Below are positions 38,513 to 49,934 of a stretch of 64,000 bases of DNA, piece after piece. The position numbers and the translations under genes are program-made. The notes beneath the pieces were generated by a model. That model was given only the letters and a program-made list of their open reading frames with translations. It was not told where the DNA came from and did no database searches. Numbering within the stretch: position 1 is the stretch's first letter; each line of letters opens with the position of its first letter. Source of the DNA: Nymphaea colorata (Eukaryota > Streptophyta > Magnoliopsida > Nymphaeales > Nymphaeaceae); contig NC_045138.2 of assembly GCF_008831285.2 (NCBI RefSeq), forward strand, positions 26,259,934 through 26,323,933, written 5' to 3'.

Positions 38513-38945
38513 TATATGTTCCACCTGTTTATGCTCTCTTACCAGTTGTTAATACTCTTTTTTTTTTTTTTGCTTATATTGTATACATAAATATTCAGTT
38601 TGCCTGGTTGCTGAGTAGGTTGTCATCTGATGCCCACTCAGGTTCCCGATGACACTGTAACCCCTCAACAGAAAAGCAAATGAAAGACGGACAATCTAAT
38701 TAAATACTAAGACTACAACTTTTCTGCAGTTCCTAGATGACCTCAGTCACTCCGATCACACAAATTCATTACAGAATATTTCAGTATTAGTGTATTCCAC
38801 TTGCAAATGTAGCTCAAGCATCTGTCTGGTTTTATTTCACTAGATTGGTAATATGAAGCTATACATGTATGGTGTTGAACAAAGCCAGAGAAGAAAAAAC
38901 CATGTGCCAACATCAACCTGCCAAATGCTAGCACGGAAATTAAAA

Positions 38946-39778
38946 TTAGTCAAAATGGAGAGAGAGACAGCAAGACGTGCTTTCGTGCATAGAATCAATA
39001 TCTGGATCACAAGCGCTATCAGACCATCTCAGATCTAGTACTTCTATGTATTTCTCCTGCTAAGGAACCTATACAAATTAAAGCAAAAGATGAGAAATCT
39101 GACAAGCAATAAAAAAGTAAGCTGTTTCTCTCTCTCAACCTGATAAAAGTCAAGAAAAGTTGCTCTAATACGATTTAATTCTTGGAATACGATCTTGCCA
39201 ACCTGATCAGTTTTCAACCAACAGAAATTTGTCAAATCTATTACCTGATGGATCAAACAAGTTGAACGCAGGCTCACAGCAAACTTGGAAAGTCTATTTT
39301 ATCAAAGCGAAATAATACCTTGCTGTTAATTTTAATTGGAATTCTCAGAATAAGGCTTCACATTTTACCTCAGTAGTAACTTCCCTCCTCAAGATCTCCT
39401 TAATGTTACTAGGTGCAGCTTTCCATTGTAATGCTAAAATCTTTTCGATGTTCATTGCTCTTACCTGCCATGGCCGTCACCCTTCAAAGAAGAAGCAGAC
39501 TCAACAGAAAGGTCAAATGACACTGAAGTCATTGCTCTGCTGTAAAATGTTGAGCACCAACTTCTTTTCCATCACAAAATCTCCTCTTGATGATCCTTTT
39601 ACAGAAACACGTCAGACAGCGCAGTTTTTGTTATCGCAGATTTCGCCAGTTTCTTTACTCCCACTCAAAACCCTTACTGTCACTAAAGTTCTTTGCGACC
39701 GAAAATTCCTTTTTTGGCAGGAAAAAATATTTCGTTTGGTTTGCAAACTGGGGATAGAAAAGCTGGGTATAAACTCAT
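38946..39778 (-). pseudogene. Unrecognised gene or gene relic with several exon-like stretches
   Basis: On the minus strand several short open stretches are bounded by good splice sites: 39464-39369 (V R A then MNIEKILALQWKAAPSNIKE, donor GAG/GTAAAA), 39293-39245 (donor CAG/GTAATA), 39202-39140 (acceptor GATCAG, donor CAG/GTTGAG) and 39059-38946 (from QEKYIEVLDLRWSDS to a TAA). An AATAAA on the minus strand follows at 38836-38831. Phases do not join without conflict. Joining the first two in phase 0 gives TFQVCCEPAFNLFDPSG, and the third then ends with WQDRIPRIKSY and a stop; the other reading of the last three (LSKFAVSLRS..., VGKIVFQELNRIRA..., QEKYIEV...) is open but does not join the first. 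Upstream, 39778-39600 contains Ser- and Arg-rich open stretches like an organelle presequence, broken by stops. I recognise no family. It could be a small real gene or a decayed one. Confidence 0.35.
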
Positions 39779-40389
39779 GAACTTTTGGTATTGCTTATCA
39801 ACGGATTTTAACTACAATTAAGTATTTGAGATGTTAGTTATATTATTAATACTCATAATAATCAACATTGGTCTCTAAAAACACATGTTCATCTTTGACG
39901 AGGAGATGAATACATAAACGAAAAGAGACATCCAAGGAGAGAACCGGTTTTGCTCTCCATGGCGTAAGGGCCTGTCCTCATCATTGGCGGCAATGGCGGA
40001 TGAGAAAGCAGCTCCGCATCTAAATCCGTTATGCGGTGCTCCAACACCCATCTCACAAAAAGAAATTCCTATCCTCTCCTGCGACCTAATGGTATTCGTC
40101 GGTTCTGAGGCATTTGAATACAAAGATACCTCTCACAAGAAAAATAACAAAAGATTATTCTTGCGTGTATTGGCTTGCTAGGTTACATACATCAGCCTTT
40201 TCTAAACTTCCAGTGTACTTAACAAGTCAGTCATCTTGAATTTAGGTTAGTCATTTCAATTTCACCAATCCTTTCCGGATTAACATGATTTATAGTTCAC
40301 GGGCCAAATTGACAATCTAGACAGGTGAGACATGAAGTTTAACTCTAAAACCATGGATTAGTGTGTAACGCTTCGACAGGTCCAGAGCC
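39779..40389. other. Intergenic region between the unrecognised segment and the PPR gene
   Basis: Nothing firm is seen. A 65-codon open frame on the plus strand from about 39984 (starting MAAMADEKAAPHL) overlaps another on the minus strand. Neither has a recognisable domain or a good translational context. The 3' untranslated region of the PPR gene should occupy the right-hand part. Confidence 0.4.
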
Positions 40390-42561
40390 TCAGCATTCAA
40401 CCCCCTCACTTGATATATAATCGCCATCAGGTATGTAGCCTTCTTCCCTCATCATCACTCCCAATCTCTTTACCAGGTTGTAAATTTCCTTTGATTCCTG
40501 GTGTAACCGATCTCCAGCCAAGAAAGAATAGACATTATTTCCAACTTCTATGGAACTAATACCAGGTACCTGCGTCAGTTTTTTCCTCTTCATCATTATT
40601 CTCATATTTGCCACACCATCCCATCTAGCTCCATCTGCATATATATTAGAAAGAAGCACATAATAGCCTCTGTGGTTGGGATCTAAATGGAACAACTTAC
40701 TAGCAGCGAGCTCTGCTAGATCTATATCCCCATGAATTCTACATGCACCAAGTAAAGCACCCCACAGTTGAGAATTAGCTTCAACAGGCATGTTGTTGAT
40801 TAACTCCAAGGCCTTGCCCAATTGGCCAGTGCGACCAAGGACATCAACCATGCACGCATAGTGCTCTGCCCTTGGGATCACCTTGTGTTCATGAACCATG
40901 CTATTGAAAAGCTTCCATGCCTCATCAACCCGACCCCCGTGGCTGCAAGCGGACAGGACTGAGATGAAGGTTATGTGGTTGGGTTTCAGTCCAGTCTGTA
41001 GCATCTGTTCAAACAGCTGAAAAGCTTCGAACCCAAGTCCATGAATTCCGTAGCCTGCAATGATGGAACTCCATGCAACGACATCTTTTTCTTCTAACTT
41101 ACGGAACACTTCAGCTGCATTTGCTAAGCTGCCACATTTCGAGTACAAATCTATCAGAGATGCGCCTACAAAAACCTTCTGGTCAAAACCACTTCGAATC
41201 AAGTAACCATGAAGGCACAAAGCCTGCTGCAAGTTACCCGATTGTGCACATGACGAGAGAACTTTTACAATGGTAACTGCGTCAGGCAAAGTATTGGACA
41301 ATAACATGTCGTGGAAGACGCCCAGGGACTTGTCAGAAAGACCATTTAGTGCATAACCACTGATCAGAGCAGCCCAAGCAACAACATCCTTGTTAGGCAT
41401 CCGAGAGAAAAGTTCAAGAGCTTCATCAATATGTGAACACTTCATATACATATCAAGAAGAGCAGTGGAAACAGAAGTCTCCATCTCAAAGCCTTTGCGG
41501 ACAGTGAGTTCGTGTATTCTCTTGCCTTCTTCTAAAGCACAAGCAGCAGCACAGGCTTGCAGGGCACTGACAACCGTCACATGGTTTGGCTCCACGCCTC
41601 TATTGAGCATCTTCTTGTAAGCATCCAACGCCTCTTCTGCCTGCTGGTTCTGAACGTAGCCTCCAATCATAGAACTCCATGATATCACATCTCTGTTCTG
41701 CATTCTATTGAAGATCCTGCTAGCCACATCGATGACTCCCAACTTTGAGTATAGATGCAAAAGAGCATTACTCAGTGACAAGTTCCAATCAAGACCCCGT
41801 CTAATTATGTAGCAATGACAACATCTTCCGCCCTGGATACTCCCCAATTGGTTACAGGCTGACAGGACGCTAATCAGAGTAATTGTGTCTGGCGAGATTC
41901 CAGCTAAAAGCATTCTAGAGAAGAACTCCACTGCCTCCTTTCCGCTGTTATTCTGTTGGTACCCACTGACCATGGATGTCCAAAGAACAACATCCGGTTG
42001 TGGGTATCTCGTAAAAACTAGGTAAGCGTTCTCCATGGCTTCACACTTCGAGTACACATCGATCAGAGCTGCACCCACAAACATATCTCCTTCCATAACA
42101 GTACCTACAATGGAGCCATGAATCTGCTTGGCAATTTTGAGCGCCGATAATCCGCCACAGGCTTTGAGAGCAAGGGGGACTGTGTAGTTGTCCGTCTCAA
42201 TGCCTAACCTCTTCATCTCCCAAAACAGATTCAGTGTTTCGTCCCACAGTTTCTCTTTGCAATAGCTTCTGAGCATGGCGTTCCAGAGGTAGACTTTTCT
42301 CTGAGGCTTTTCATCGAACATCTTCCGTGCGGATTCCATCTCCCCCAGGCTACCGTAGAGGGCGACGAGTTTGGTCCTGTAGAAGTCGCTGCCAGCCACA
42401 AGGCCGGTCTTGTGCAGCAGGGAGTGCAGTTGGTGGATAGAGTTGCCGTCCTTGCATGCTTGCAGGAAGAGGTATGAGAATCTGGAATCACCGATGGCGT
42501 CAAAATGGTGGCGGTGAATCTGGTGCTGGATTCGTTTGGCCAACGTCTTCCCACTTTGCAT
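40390..42561 (-). CDS. Pentatricopeptide repeat protein, PLS class, E+ subgroup (intronless)
   Basis: Sequence-specific organellar RNA-binding protein. PLS-class E/E+ members usually direct C-to-U RNA editing in mitochondria or plastids, recruiting a DYW-type deaminase in trans. The uninterrupted frame encodes 723 residues. A basic N-terminus (MQSGKTLAKRIQHQIHRHH) suits organelle import. From about residue 35 to 585 run P-L-S triplets with typical blocks such as LVALYGSLGEMESARKMFDE, DVVLWTSMVSGYQQN, VISWSSMIGGYVQN and HYACMVDVLGRTGQLGKALE. The E domain starts around LWGALLGACRIHGD, and the E+ region contains VPGISSIEVGNNVYSFLAGD. The protein ends about 30 residues later without the DYW deaminase. 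The whole length resembles remembered Arabidopsis At3g01580, including the ALQACAAA and VSTALLDMYMKC blocks. The target RNA cannot be told from sequence here. The start is the first ATG of the frame at 42561. Confidence 0.95.
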   Translation of the reverse strand: MQSGKTLAKRIQHQIHRHHFDAIGDSRFSYLFLQACKDGNSIHQLHSLLHKTGLVAGSDFYRTKLVALYGSLGEMESARKMFDEKPQRKVYLWNAMLRSYCKEKLWDETLNLFWEMKRLGIETDNYTVPLALKACGGLSALKIAKQIHGSIVGTVMEGDMFVGAALIDVYSKCEAMENAYLVFTRYPQPDVVLWTSMVSGYQQNNSGKEAVEFFSRMLLAGISPDTITLISVLSACNQLGSIQGGRCCHCYIIRRGLDWNLSLSNALLHLYSKLGVIDVASRIFNRMQNRDVISWSSMIGGYVQNQQAEEALDAYKKMLNRGVEPNHVTVVSALQACAAACALEEGKRIHELTVRKGFEMETSVSTALLDMYMKCSHIDEALELFSRMPNKDVVAWAALISGYALNGLSDKSLGVFHDMLLSNTLPDAVTIVKVLSSCAQSGNLQQALCLHGYLIRSGFDQKVFVGASLIDLYSKCGSLANAAEVFRKLEEKDVVAWSSIIAGYGIHGLGFEAFQLFEQMLQTGLKPNHITFISVLSACSHGGRVDEAWKLFNSMVHEHKVIPRAEHYACMVDVLGRTGQLGKALELINNMPVEANSQLWGALLGACRIHGDIDLAELAASKLFHLDPNHRGYYVLLSNIYADGARWDGVANMRIMMKRKKLTQVPGISSIEVGNNVYSFLAGDRLHQESKEIYNLVKRLGVMMREEGYIPDGDYISSEGVEC

Positions 42562-44133
42562 CTCTTTATGGCTGGTGAGTACATCTTGGCCTCCCGCTGC
42601 TACTGCACATGAGAGAGAGAGGGAGGTAACTCTCTTCAGGAATGCTTTGGCTTCAAAGCCAAAGGCATACTTCGGTAACCACTAGACTTCTGCATCATTT
42701 TGCTAGCTGGAGTTTCTCACCTGGCCGGCTAGCCGGAGGGTTAGACTTAAACCTTTTAAAAGAACAAAGTTTAATGCCAAAAGAAATGTTAATTGTTAAA
42801 TCTTAGAGCCTCCTCTACCAACAAACTTTCCCGCATGGTAGGGATATGCGTGGTTATAATATGGTTTTTGATATTCTGATTTCTTTCTTCTTTTTATGGC
42901 ATTTGACTGAACCTGGTTTTGCAATGCATTTGAATGTGAGAATCCAAATAGTTTACATCTCTAGCTGCAAAGAGATGCCTTCTAGGTTTTCAATTTGGGA
43001 TTTCTTTTAACTTGGCGAGTTTCATAAGCTGCCTCTACCACATATGTATTGAAGGCATTACTGAGAAAGTTGTGACGCGTGATTGCACATAATTTTAGGC
43101 ATTGGAGAAAGTTAAGGAGAAAAGTAGAATATATTCAATGTGTAAATTATAAGCGTGCCAACAAATGACCTGATGCTTGTTAGGGAGGCAACATCGAACG
43201 CCAAGATTTAAAGAGAAAGATAAAAGCGGATCACCCTGGTAAATACGGACCCTGGCTCGTAAAATTTTTAAAACAAAGAGAAAGCACATCAACAAGTCAA
43301 AACATTTCCTATTGGTTCAAGAGGAGATCATGTCAAATACAGGTTACTTTACCAAGCCTTTCACTTAGAATGTAAGATATCACCAAAATAACTTATCTTA
43401 TGGTCATTATTATTATTATCATGCTTACCATCAGGAGTAGGTTCAATAAGTGTGCTGAGAGATATGTAATTCCAAGCATATATTATTCCTAAAGCAAATT
43501 GCGAAGAAACATGGTAACATAATTTCAATTTGGTTAGTCTTTATAATAGTAATAAGACATTAAAAAAGAAGCGTGTGGTGTTAGTGGCCTTAACCTTGTG
43601 AAGGTCGCAAGCTGAATGACTCGATCGGGATTCCTTTCAGTTGTTCTTGACCGCAAACTTGGTGAAATAGTTTTGATCCCGTTGATCTCACGTCGGTAAC
43701 AGCTATAAACTGAATTAAGTGGAGGTTGAACATTGATGACTCCATTTTTCAAATCATCAGCTGCCAACGTGCATGGGATACTGATTAACAAATCTAGTTA
43801 AAAAGCTATGGCCGTAGCTTCCAAGATCCAACGGTTCAGAAACGAAAAGATGGTGTCATAGGAGCCGGACAGAGAACGGTAGGAAGGATTTTGTTGGCGT
43901 TTGGAGTCAGCATTCCATCTTCACCCTTATCTTCTCCATTAATGGTAGAATCACAACGAGGCAAGCAATTTACAGTCTAAAAATATCAGGGAGTTGGAAC
44001 TTCCTGCTTCTGCAAATCATCTCCCTCCCTTCTCTCTCTCTCTAATTTCCATTTTTATCGGCTCTCTCTCTCTCTCTCTCTCCCCCCCCCCCCCTCCCCC
44101 TCTCTCTCTCTCTCAGAGGTAGGAAGAATCTTC
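42562..44133. other. Intergenic region between two divergent genes, with a pyrimidine-rich leader
   Basis: It should contain the promoters of the PPR gene (left, minus) and the membrane-protein gene (right, plus). A CT-rich tract with a run of about 13 C at 44030-44115 lies directly before the ATG at 44134 and probably belongs to the 5' leader. A short GA run occurs at 42607-42620 in the PPR leader. No TATA box stands out on either side, and nothing else is recognised. Confidence 0.5.
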
Positions 44134-45102
44134 ATGGATCTGCAACCGGAGGAGCTGCAACACCTGGGACCCCTGGCGATCCTGAGGCAGGCCGTGACCA
44201 TCGCCCGCTCCTCCCCAAAGCACTTTGCCGCCCTCACCCTCGTCCTCGTCTTTCCTCTCTCCTTCGCCATCCTCGCCCACTCCCTGATTACCCACCCGCT
44301 ATTGGCTCAACTCCACCACCGCCATGATTCCTCCTCCGGTTCCTCCCCGCTCGCCGCCCTCCTCGTCTTCCAGTCCCTCTACCTTCTCTTCCTCTTCTCC
44401 TTCTCCCTCCTTTCCACCGGCGCCGTCGTTTACAGCGTAGCCTGTCTCTACACGTCCAAGTCCATTTCCTTCTCGGCCCTCCTCTCCGCTATCCCCCGCC
44501 TCCTCAAGCCCCTCTTCCACACCTTCCTGTGGGTCTTCTTCTTGATGTTTCTGTACTATGCTGCCTTCGTTCTTTGCCTCCTTCTCGCGCTCATCTTCGT
44601 GGACAACGATGACGATAGTTTCTCCCTCGGTATCGTTCTTGTCATCTTTTTCTTGGGTGTGTTCTTCGGCTTCCTCCACATCTACATCGCCGCGATTTGG
44701 CATCTTGCTAGCGTCATCTCGGTGCTTGAGGATTCCTACGGGCTGGCAGCGATGAAGAAGAGCAGAGAATTGTTGAAGGGGAAGATGGCTTTGGCTGGAA
44801 TGCTGGTGTTTGTCTACTTGGTCGCCTGTGCGATTATCGGGATGATATTCAGTAATGTGGTTGTCCGCGGGGGAGAGGAGTACAGCACGGGGGTTAAATT
44901 CATTGTGGGGTTTGTGCTTGTGGGTCTTCTTGTTCTGGTCAATTTGGTCGGTTTGCTGGTGCAGAGTGTGTTTTACTACGTCTGCAAGGCTTACCATCAT
45001 CAAGGCATTGATAAATCCGCGTTGTATGATCATCTCGGAGGCTATCTTGGGGAGTATGTGCCTCTGAAGAGCAGCATTCAGATGGAGAGTTTGGACATGT
45101 AG
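44134..45102 (+). CDS. Multi-pass membrane protein, polyadenylate-binding protein 1-B-binding protein family
   Basis: One exon of 322 residues. It starts MDLQPEELQHLGPLAILRQA and has about six hydrophobic segments at roughly 32-52, 73-105, 126-154, 162-192, 219-243 and 255-285, followed by a hydrophilic tail ending SIQMESLDM. Between spans four and five lies SVISVLEDSYGLAAMKKSRE, a conserved block of this plant family. Similar Arabidopsis proteins (At4g19950 and At5g44860, from memory) carry the annotation polyadenylate-binding protein 1-B-binding protein; I know of no established biochemical function, and the name should not be read as proof of PABP binding. The codons are GC-rich in the first half. 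The ATG is the first in frame after the CT-rich leader, and the frame is uninterrupted. Confidence 0.9.
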   Translation: MDLQPEELQHLGPLAILRQAVTIARSSPKHFAALTLVLVFPLSFAILAHSLITHPLLAQLHHRHDSSSGSSPLAALLVFQSLYLLFLFSFSLLSTGAVVYSVACLYTSKSISFSALLSAIPRLLKPLFHTFLWVFFLMFLYYAAFVLCLLLALIFVDNDDDSFSLGIVLVIFFLGVFFGFLHIYIAAIWHLASVISVLEDSYGLAAMKKSRELLKGKMALAGMLVFVYLVACAIIGMIFSNVVVRGGEEYSTGVKFIVGFVLVGLLVLVNLVGLLVQSVFYYVCKAYHHQGIDKSALYDHLGGYLGEYVPLKSSIQMESLDM

Positions 45103-46313
45103 GGGGCAACTCGCCCCGTAGTGGCTGTTACCTGTTATCCCTGTTATATTTTTTAAATATTTGACAGGTGATTTCGTAATGCTTTTTCCTTCCCCCTGTT
45201 TTGCTTCTGTTGGAGAAATTTGTAATGGACTACTAAGGGTGTATTGTGTACCATAGTCCATCCTCAAAGAATCAGTTGTGGTATTCTGCGCTCATATGTG
45301 AGTTCTAATTGGTTGGAAGGGTTGTAGAATTTAAACTTTGCAATATGTGGGTGCTTGCACATCTTTTGTCAAGATGTAGTCTGATATTCAATTTGAGTTG
45401 ATCCACATGCTTCTACTTTATAGGTCTTAAATTAATTCTGGTACCTTTCATTTCTTTTTCCTCTTGATTGGTTTATATACCTTTCCAAATCTCAAGTTAA
45501 AAATGAGATTTTCCATCTTTTTTGAAGATTATGGAAGGGATTTTTTCTCTTTTAGCTCCAGTTACATATTCTATTGCTGGCTAGTTTTCTTTTATGCCTT
45601 CCAGCACGTTACAATCTCCTTAAAGACCTTCCCACCATGATTATTGTTGTTTCTGCTGCTTTTCTACTGTTGCTGCCTCCAGCACCGTCACAACATGATC
45701 AAACAAGAACAAGCAACTACTAATTAGGACGCTGATTCTGTTTTAGCTCTAATCCTGATATGTAAAGAAAGCTTGCTTCCAACAGTTGTGAATTCTACAT
45801 TCTTCACACCTCTCTTTTGTTGCATATTGTTTAAAGATGCATCTTCTGTCACGGCTGTTTGCTGGGCCAACTTTCTGATGTTGTTGTATATTGTTACTGA
45901 TTACTTAATTGTTGATTCTGCAACCATTATTAATTTTTAGTGCTAGCTATTCACTTTCTGATGTTTATATGCTCTTACCAATATGCACTTGCAATTTCAC
46001 CCACTGGCAGGAATTTTTAATACTCTCTAGTTGGAACTTGAAATTGAAAACTGAAGCTGTTCTGACATTAAATCTAGGTATTGATCTCGTGATCAATTGA
46101 GATGCAGCAAAAGAACACTTTTGTCCTTTTTCTGCAATGTTAGTTGTTTCAATTTTTGTAAATTTGACCTGTAAAATATATCCAACGAGTGGTTTGATGA
46201 TGTTCTGCCTTCATGGTTTAGTAGGCAGGATATCAACAATGACTAGGTTGGAATGTTGGAGTTACATAAGTTGATCCGGTGCAACACTATACAAGAAATC
46301 TCCATGCATATTA

Positions 46314-46393
46314 AGATCCTAAATTTTTTCCTCTCTAGGTAGATCCTAAAATTTTTCTTCTTTAGGTAGATCCTGAATTTTTTCCTTGTGGGT
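46314..46393. repeat. Three-unit 27-bp tandem repeat
   Basis: Units at 46314-46340, 46341-46367 and 46368-46393 share AGATCCTAAATTTTTTCCTC and TAGGT, with a few substitutions in the third unit. Confidence 0.85.
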
Positions 46394-49300
46394 AGGTTCC
46401 AAATAGGTTTGACTTTAGAGTTAATTTAGGAGATTAGATCTGCCATGATGGATTCTTCAGCCACTTGAGCACATCCAGCATGTTTGACCTGACCTATCCT
46501 TCCTCCTTTCTCCTCTGTGACGAGTTCATCTTGTTTCCTGCCAATTGTTCTCCTGCCCGTTTTCATTTTTGACAAGATAAATGTCATTAGTTTCTCCTGT
46601 ATCTGAAAATCATAACTTCAGCACCTACTCTTCGATTCACAGAATCATCATCTGGAGCTTTTCTCTGTCTTTTTGTGGTTTTGACTTAATGGATCCGGTG
46701 CTATCTACTCCTGGGTAGGGCGACCGAATATATAGTCTTTTGTTGGTTTACATATGCGATGATAAATAGTGGAAAAGTTTAGGTTCAATGCTTTTCCACT
46801 ATGCTTCGTAACTTCTTCATTTTTTATCACCTTAACTTTGCTTTCCTGAAGCTGGTGTGCTGCTACTGAAAATCTTAATTTGGGAGATTTGACCTTATTT
46901 TTTATTGACTAACCGAGGTGATGAGCGATAGCACACATGTTGAGAGTGCAGGCTGGGGTACCCCTTTATTATGGTCAAGCGATACATACTAGAGATCCTA
47001 GGGGTTGGCAACTTCATTCTACCATCTATTTAAGATTCAGACAACTATGTCCTTTTGTGTCTGATGAAGGAAAAAAAACAAAGGCGAAAAGAGTGAAAAA
47101 AGAGAAAAATCTGCCTGCAAGAACTGTGTACCAGACTGTCGTAGTAACACCAGTGCATAACCAGAGTGGCATATTGAATATGCCCTTGGAACCGACCAAT
47201 CCTTGTTTAACATTGACTTGATTTATCAATTTGCAAGTAGATGGGACGTATATTTCTATCAAAATTCATGGAGAATCAGCTATAACAACTCAGGTTTTTT
47301 CTCCTGTGAAATGTCATATTTTGCCACCTCAATATTAGGCAGACTCTTCTGTGGTTCCTTCATCTGTATAGGTTCCTGTTGAATGTTCTTGTGAAGTTCG
47401 GGCTCCTATAAGAGATACAAACGAAGAATTTTTATTTCCGATGCAACTCTGCTGGGAGAAGATGCCTCCCGTGCATTTATTAATAAAAAAATGAGCTGTA
47501 CAAGGGATCATATAGACACATCATGGAGCTACAGATCACTCAGGGACTACAAAATGAGTGTGGAGGAGGATTTACATCACCAAATGCAAAAAGAGCCATA
47601 ATACAAAAAAAAAACTGACTAATAAAAGAAAGACTGCACTAATGCACAGCTCAAACGAAGACTTTTCATTTGCAGTTTGCAGTTCGGTTTTGTGGTTCCT
47701 GTAGGAAGTTCTGCTTTCCTTTCTTAATAGTTAATACGAATCTTATAGATGTCATTTGGTAATCTTGTTGACTAGCACGAAAACATAGTAATTGAGAAGC
47801 TTAGATATAGTTTTGGAATTGATGTGTCGTGAACAGCGGAATCAAATATGTTGTTAGTTTTATCGTTGTGAGAGCGTCTCACTCCACAGACTTGGTTCTG
47901 GCTTGGGCCGCTAGGTGTCTCTAAGTCCTGTATTACATAAAAATCATTTGGCAAGCTAATATGAGCTTCTCCTCGTGTTTGTGTGTTTAAAACATGAATG
48001 ATTATGTTCATAATTACTCCTCTCCTTTTCTGTCCCTCCTGTCAGCGACAGATGGTTGGTCATTCATTGCATCTTGAGTTAACTGTATCTGGATTTTAAC
48101 TCTATCCATAGATAAATCTAAATTGAAAAATCTGTGATGGTATTTGCCTGATTGTCGCTTGACTATCTTGTTGTAGGAGCATTTCAGAAGTTTTTCTTTC
48201 TTCAACCTAGGTGGTTTAGACACAATGGGACCGAGTCAATGTTATATCCAATATCGTGCACAACCTGCTTACACCTAAAAAAAAAAAAGGAGATTTCTCT
48301 ATCGTCTTAGATAGTATGTCAGTGTTTCCAGACGTTCGATCAAGTGATCTCAGACCACCGTGCTTTCCTTGTCAATTGAAACTCTGTTCTCTATCCTGTG
48401 ACCTCCCTTCTTGAAGCACGTTTTCGTAGTGAATACTATTAGGTGCAGATTGTTATTTTTTCTTTTGGTAAATGGTGGCGATACTCTTCATTGCTACTTA
48501 TAATTCAAAATTTCTATTCACCGTTGGAGTGAATAAGCACCTTTCTTGTTCTCCAAGACATGAATTGTTTATTTTGTCAATTAATCTGTATTGACCTTGG
48601 TCTCCAAAATTGGTGGGTGGTCGTTCATTTAAATTTTCTGAGTGCCTATTGAAAGAAACAAGACAATTGGAACGACTAACAGCCCACCAAAGCCAAGCAC
48701 ATCGTTTCAATTGAAGGGAGGAATTCGTAGTGTGGAAACTTCTGCTTTCTGTTGGCGGGCATGTGTTTGGCGAGACAGACGCAGATCTAGCAAATTATCA
48801 ATCATTTGCGTTTTTTTGTCTTCTCTTCAGCAATATCGGGACTAATAATATCATTATACGAGAACCTGACGGTTGCCATTACCTCCGTTGTCGAATTTAT
48901 AGGAATGTGCTAGCCCTCAATTTTTGTTCTGTGAATGGAAAAATATCTGTTTCTGTCTCTTCAGATGGCCCATTTTCTCTTAGAAATGATAGCGAACCAC
49001 GTGCTCTCTGCCCAACCTTTTCGTCTGTTTGCTACCAAGAGTCTCTCTCTCAGATCGTACCATGTGACACGATTGGAACTTGACTTGTGGCGCTTCTGCA
49101 CCGCGTGCCATGATGGTACCTCGACTCTTGTGGACACGTCCCTCTCTTTCTCTCCCATCGTTCTCGGACAAGTTTTATTGGGACTGAGATGACCCTAGAC
49201 CTCATCCAGAATTAGCAACGAGACTTCCTGTGGCCTGGAACCATTCTCATTCTTGTGAGGGGTGGGTGGTTGATTCCGCTTCGAACCCAATATTTATCTG

Positions 49301-49497
49301 ACCTGCGCAGGGCGCCATGCTGTTTGCTCTTACGATGCCCAACCAAGTGCCTGATGTAGCCCACTTTTCAGAACCTAAAGGCGACAAGCATGAATGGTTT
49401 CCGGCTGCGAGCCAGGCCAACCGACGTCCTAACTCCTAATTGAACATAGAATGTGCTGGTAGCTACTGTAAATCATGGTTGACATGCAGAAAGAATG

Positions 49498-49647
49498 GCG
49501 TACCGTGCTTTACACCCTTCAATACCTGCACTCATAGAAACGGTGCCTTTGAATTAATTGCCATAAAACATAGCGTACCGTGCTTTACACCCTTAAATAC
49601 CTGCACTCATAGAAACGGTGCCTTTGAATTAATTGGCATAAAACATA
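49498..49647. repeat. 75-bp tandem duplication
   Basis: Units 49498-49572 and 49573-49647 begin GCGTACCGTGCTTTACACCC, end ATAAAACATA and differ at only two positions. The period is 25 codons, so a plus-strand frame of 103 codons runs through both copies, but the predicted peptide has no recognised domain. The duplication lies 290-440 bases beyond the 3' end of the tafazzin-like coding region. Confidence 0.95.
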
Positions 49648-49934
49648 CTTCCAGCAGGCACCGTCCTCTAGCACAAACTCTTGATCGAAAAAATGATGCT
49701 CGAAGCTGGAATCTGACTCGCTGCAAATCGGAACTGGACATGGTCCTTTAGCACAGAGAAGTTGGTTCGAAGAAAAGTGAAAAATAGGCGGCCAATATGC
49801 CGTTGCTCCGGCATTTTACAGAAGATACAACGAGCTTCATTTATAGCTTGACATTTCACAACTGACACAAAATTGCTATAATACAAGAGTTAGCCCAACC
49901 CGAAACGAGCTAAGGTCGAAGCAAGCGTTGCATG

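Larger units (their letters stand above)
45103..49934. other. Intergenic region between convergent genes
   Basis: About 4.8 kb with no gene I can support. The first 200-300 bases should be the 3' untranslated region of the membrane-protein gene. Much of 45300-46900 is T-rich and intron-like on the plus strand but has no exon-like open blocks. A three-unit 27-bp tandem repeat (46314-46393) and a 75-bp tandem duplication (49498-49647) are listed separately. Several 60-117 codon frames around 46937-47221 and 48700-49190 overlap on both strands and show no domain. Confidence 0.5.

Noticed and set aside
39984-40181. 65-codon frame starting MAAMADEKAAPHL
   Set aside because: It has no domain, it overlaps a minus-strand frame of similar length, and no splice site extends it.
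44299-45267. 322-codon minus-strand frame opposite the membrane-protein gene
   Set aside because: It mirrors the hydrophobic plus-strand gene and is a low-complexity Glu-rich and His/Gln-rich shadow. The plus-strand protein matches a known plant family.
47440-47640. Possible retroelement tail with a poly(A)-like run
   Set aside because: The A-runs are short, no target duplication or upstream coding relic is visible, and no second copy was found in the window.
49224-49300. Possible tRNA from the CTTCGAACCC motif
   Set aside because: There is no matching A box, acceptor stem or cloverleaf.
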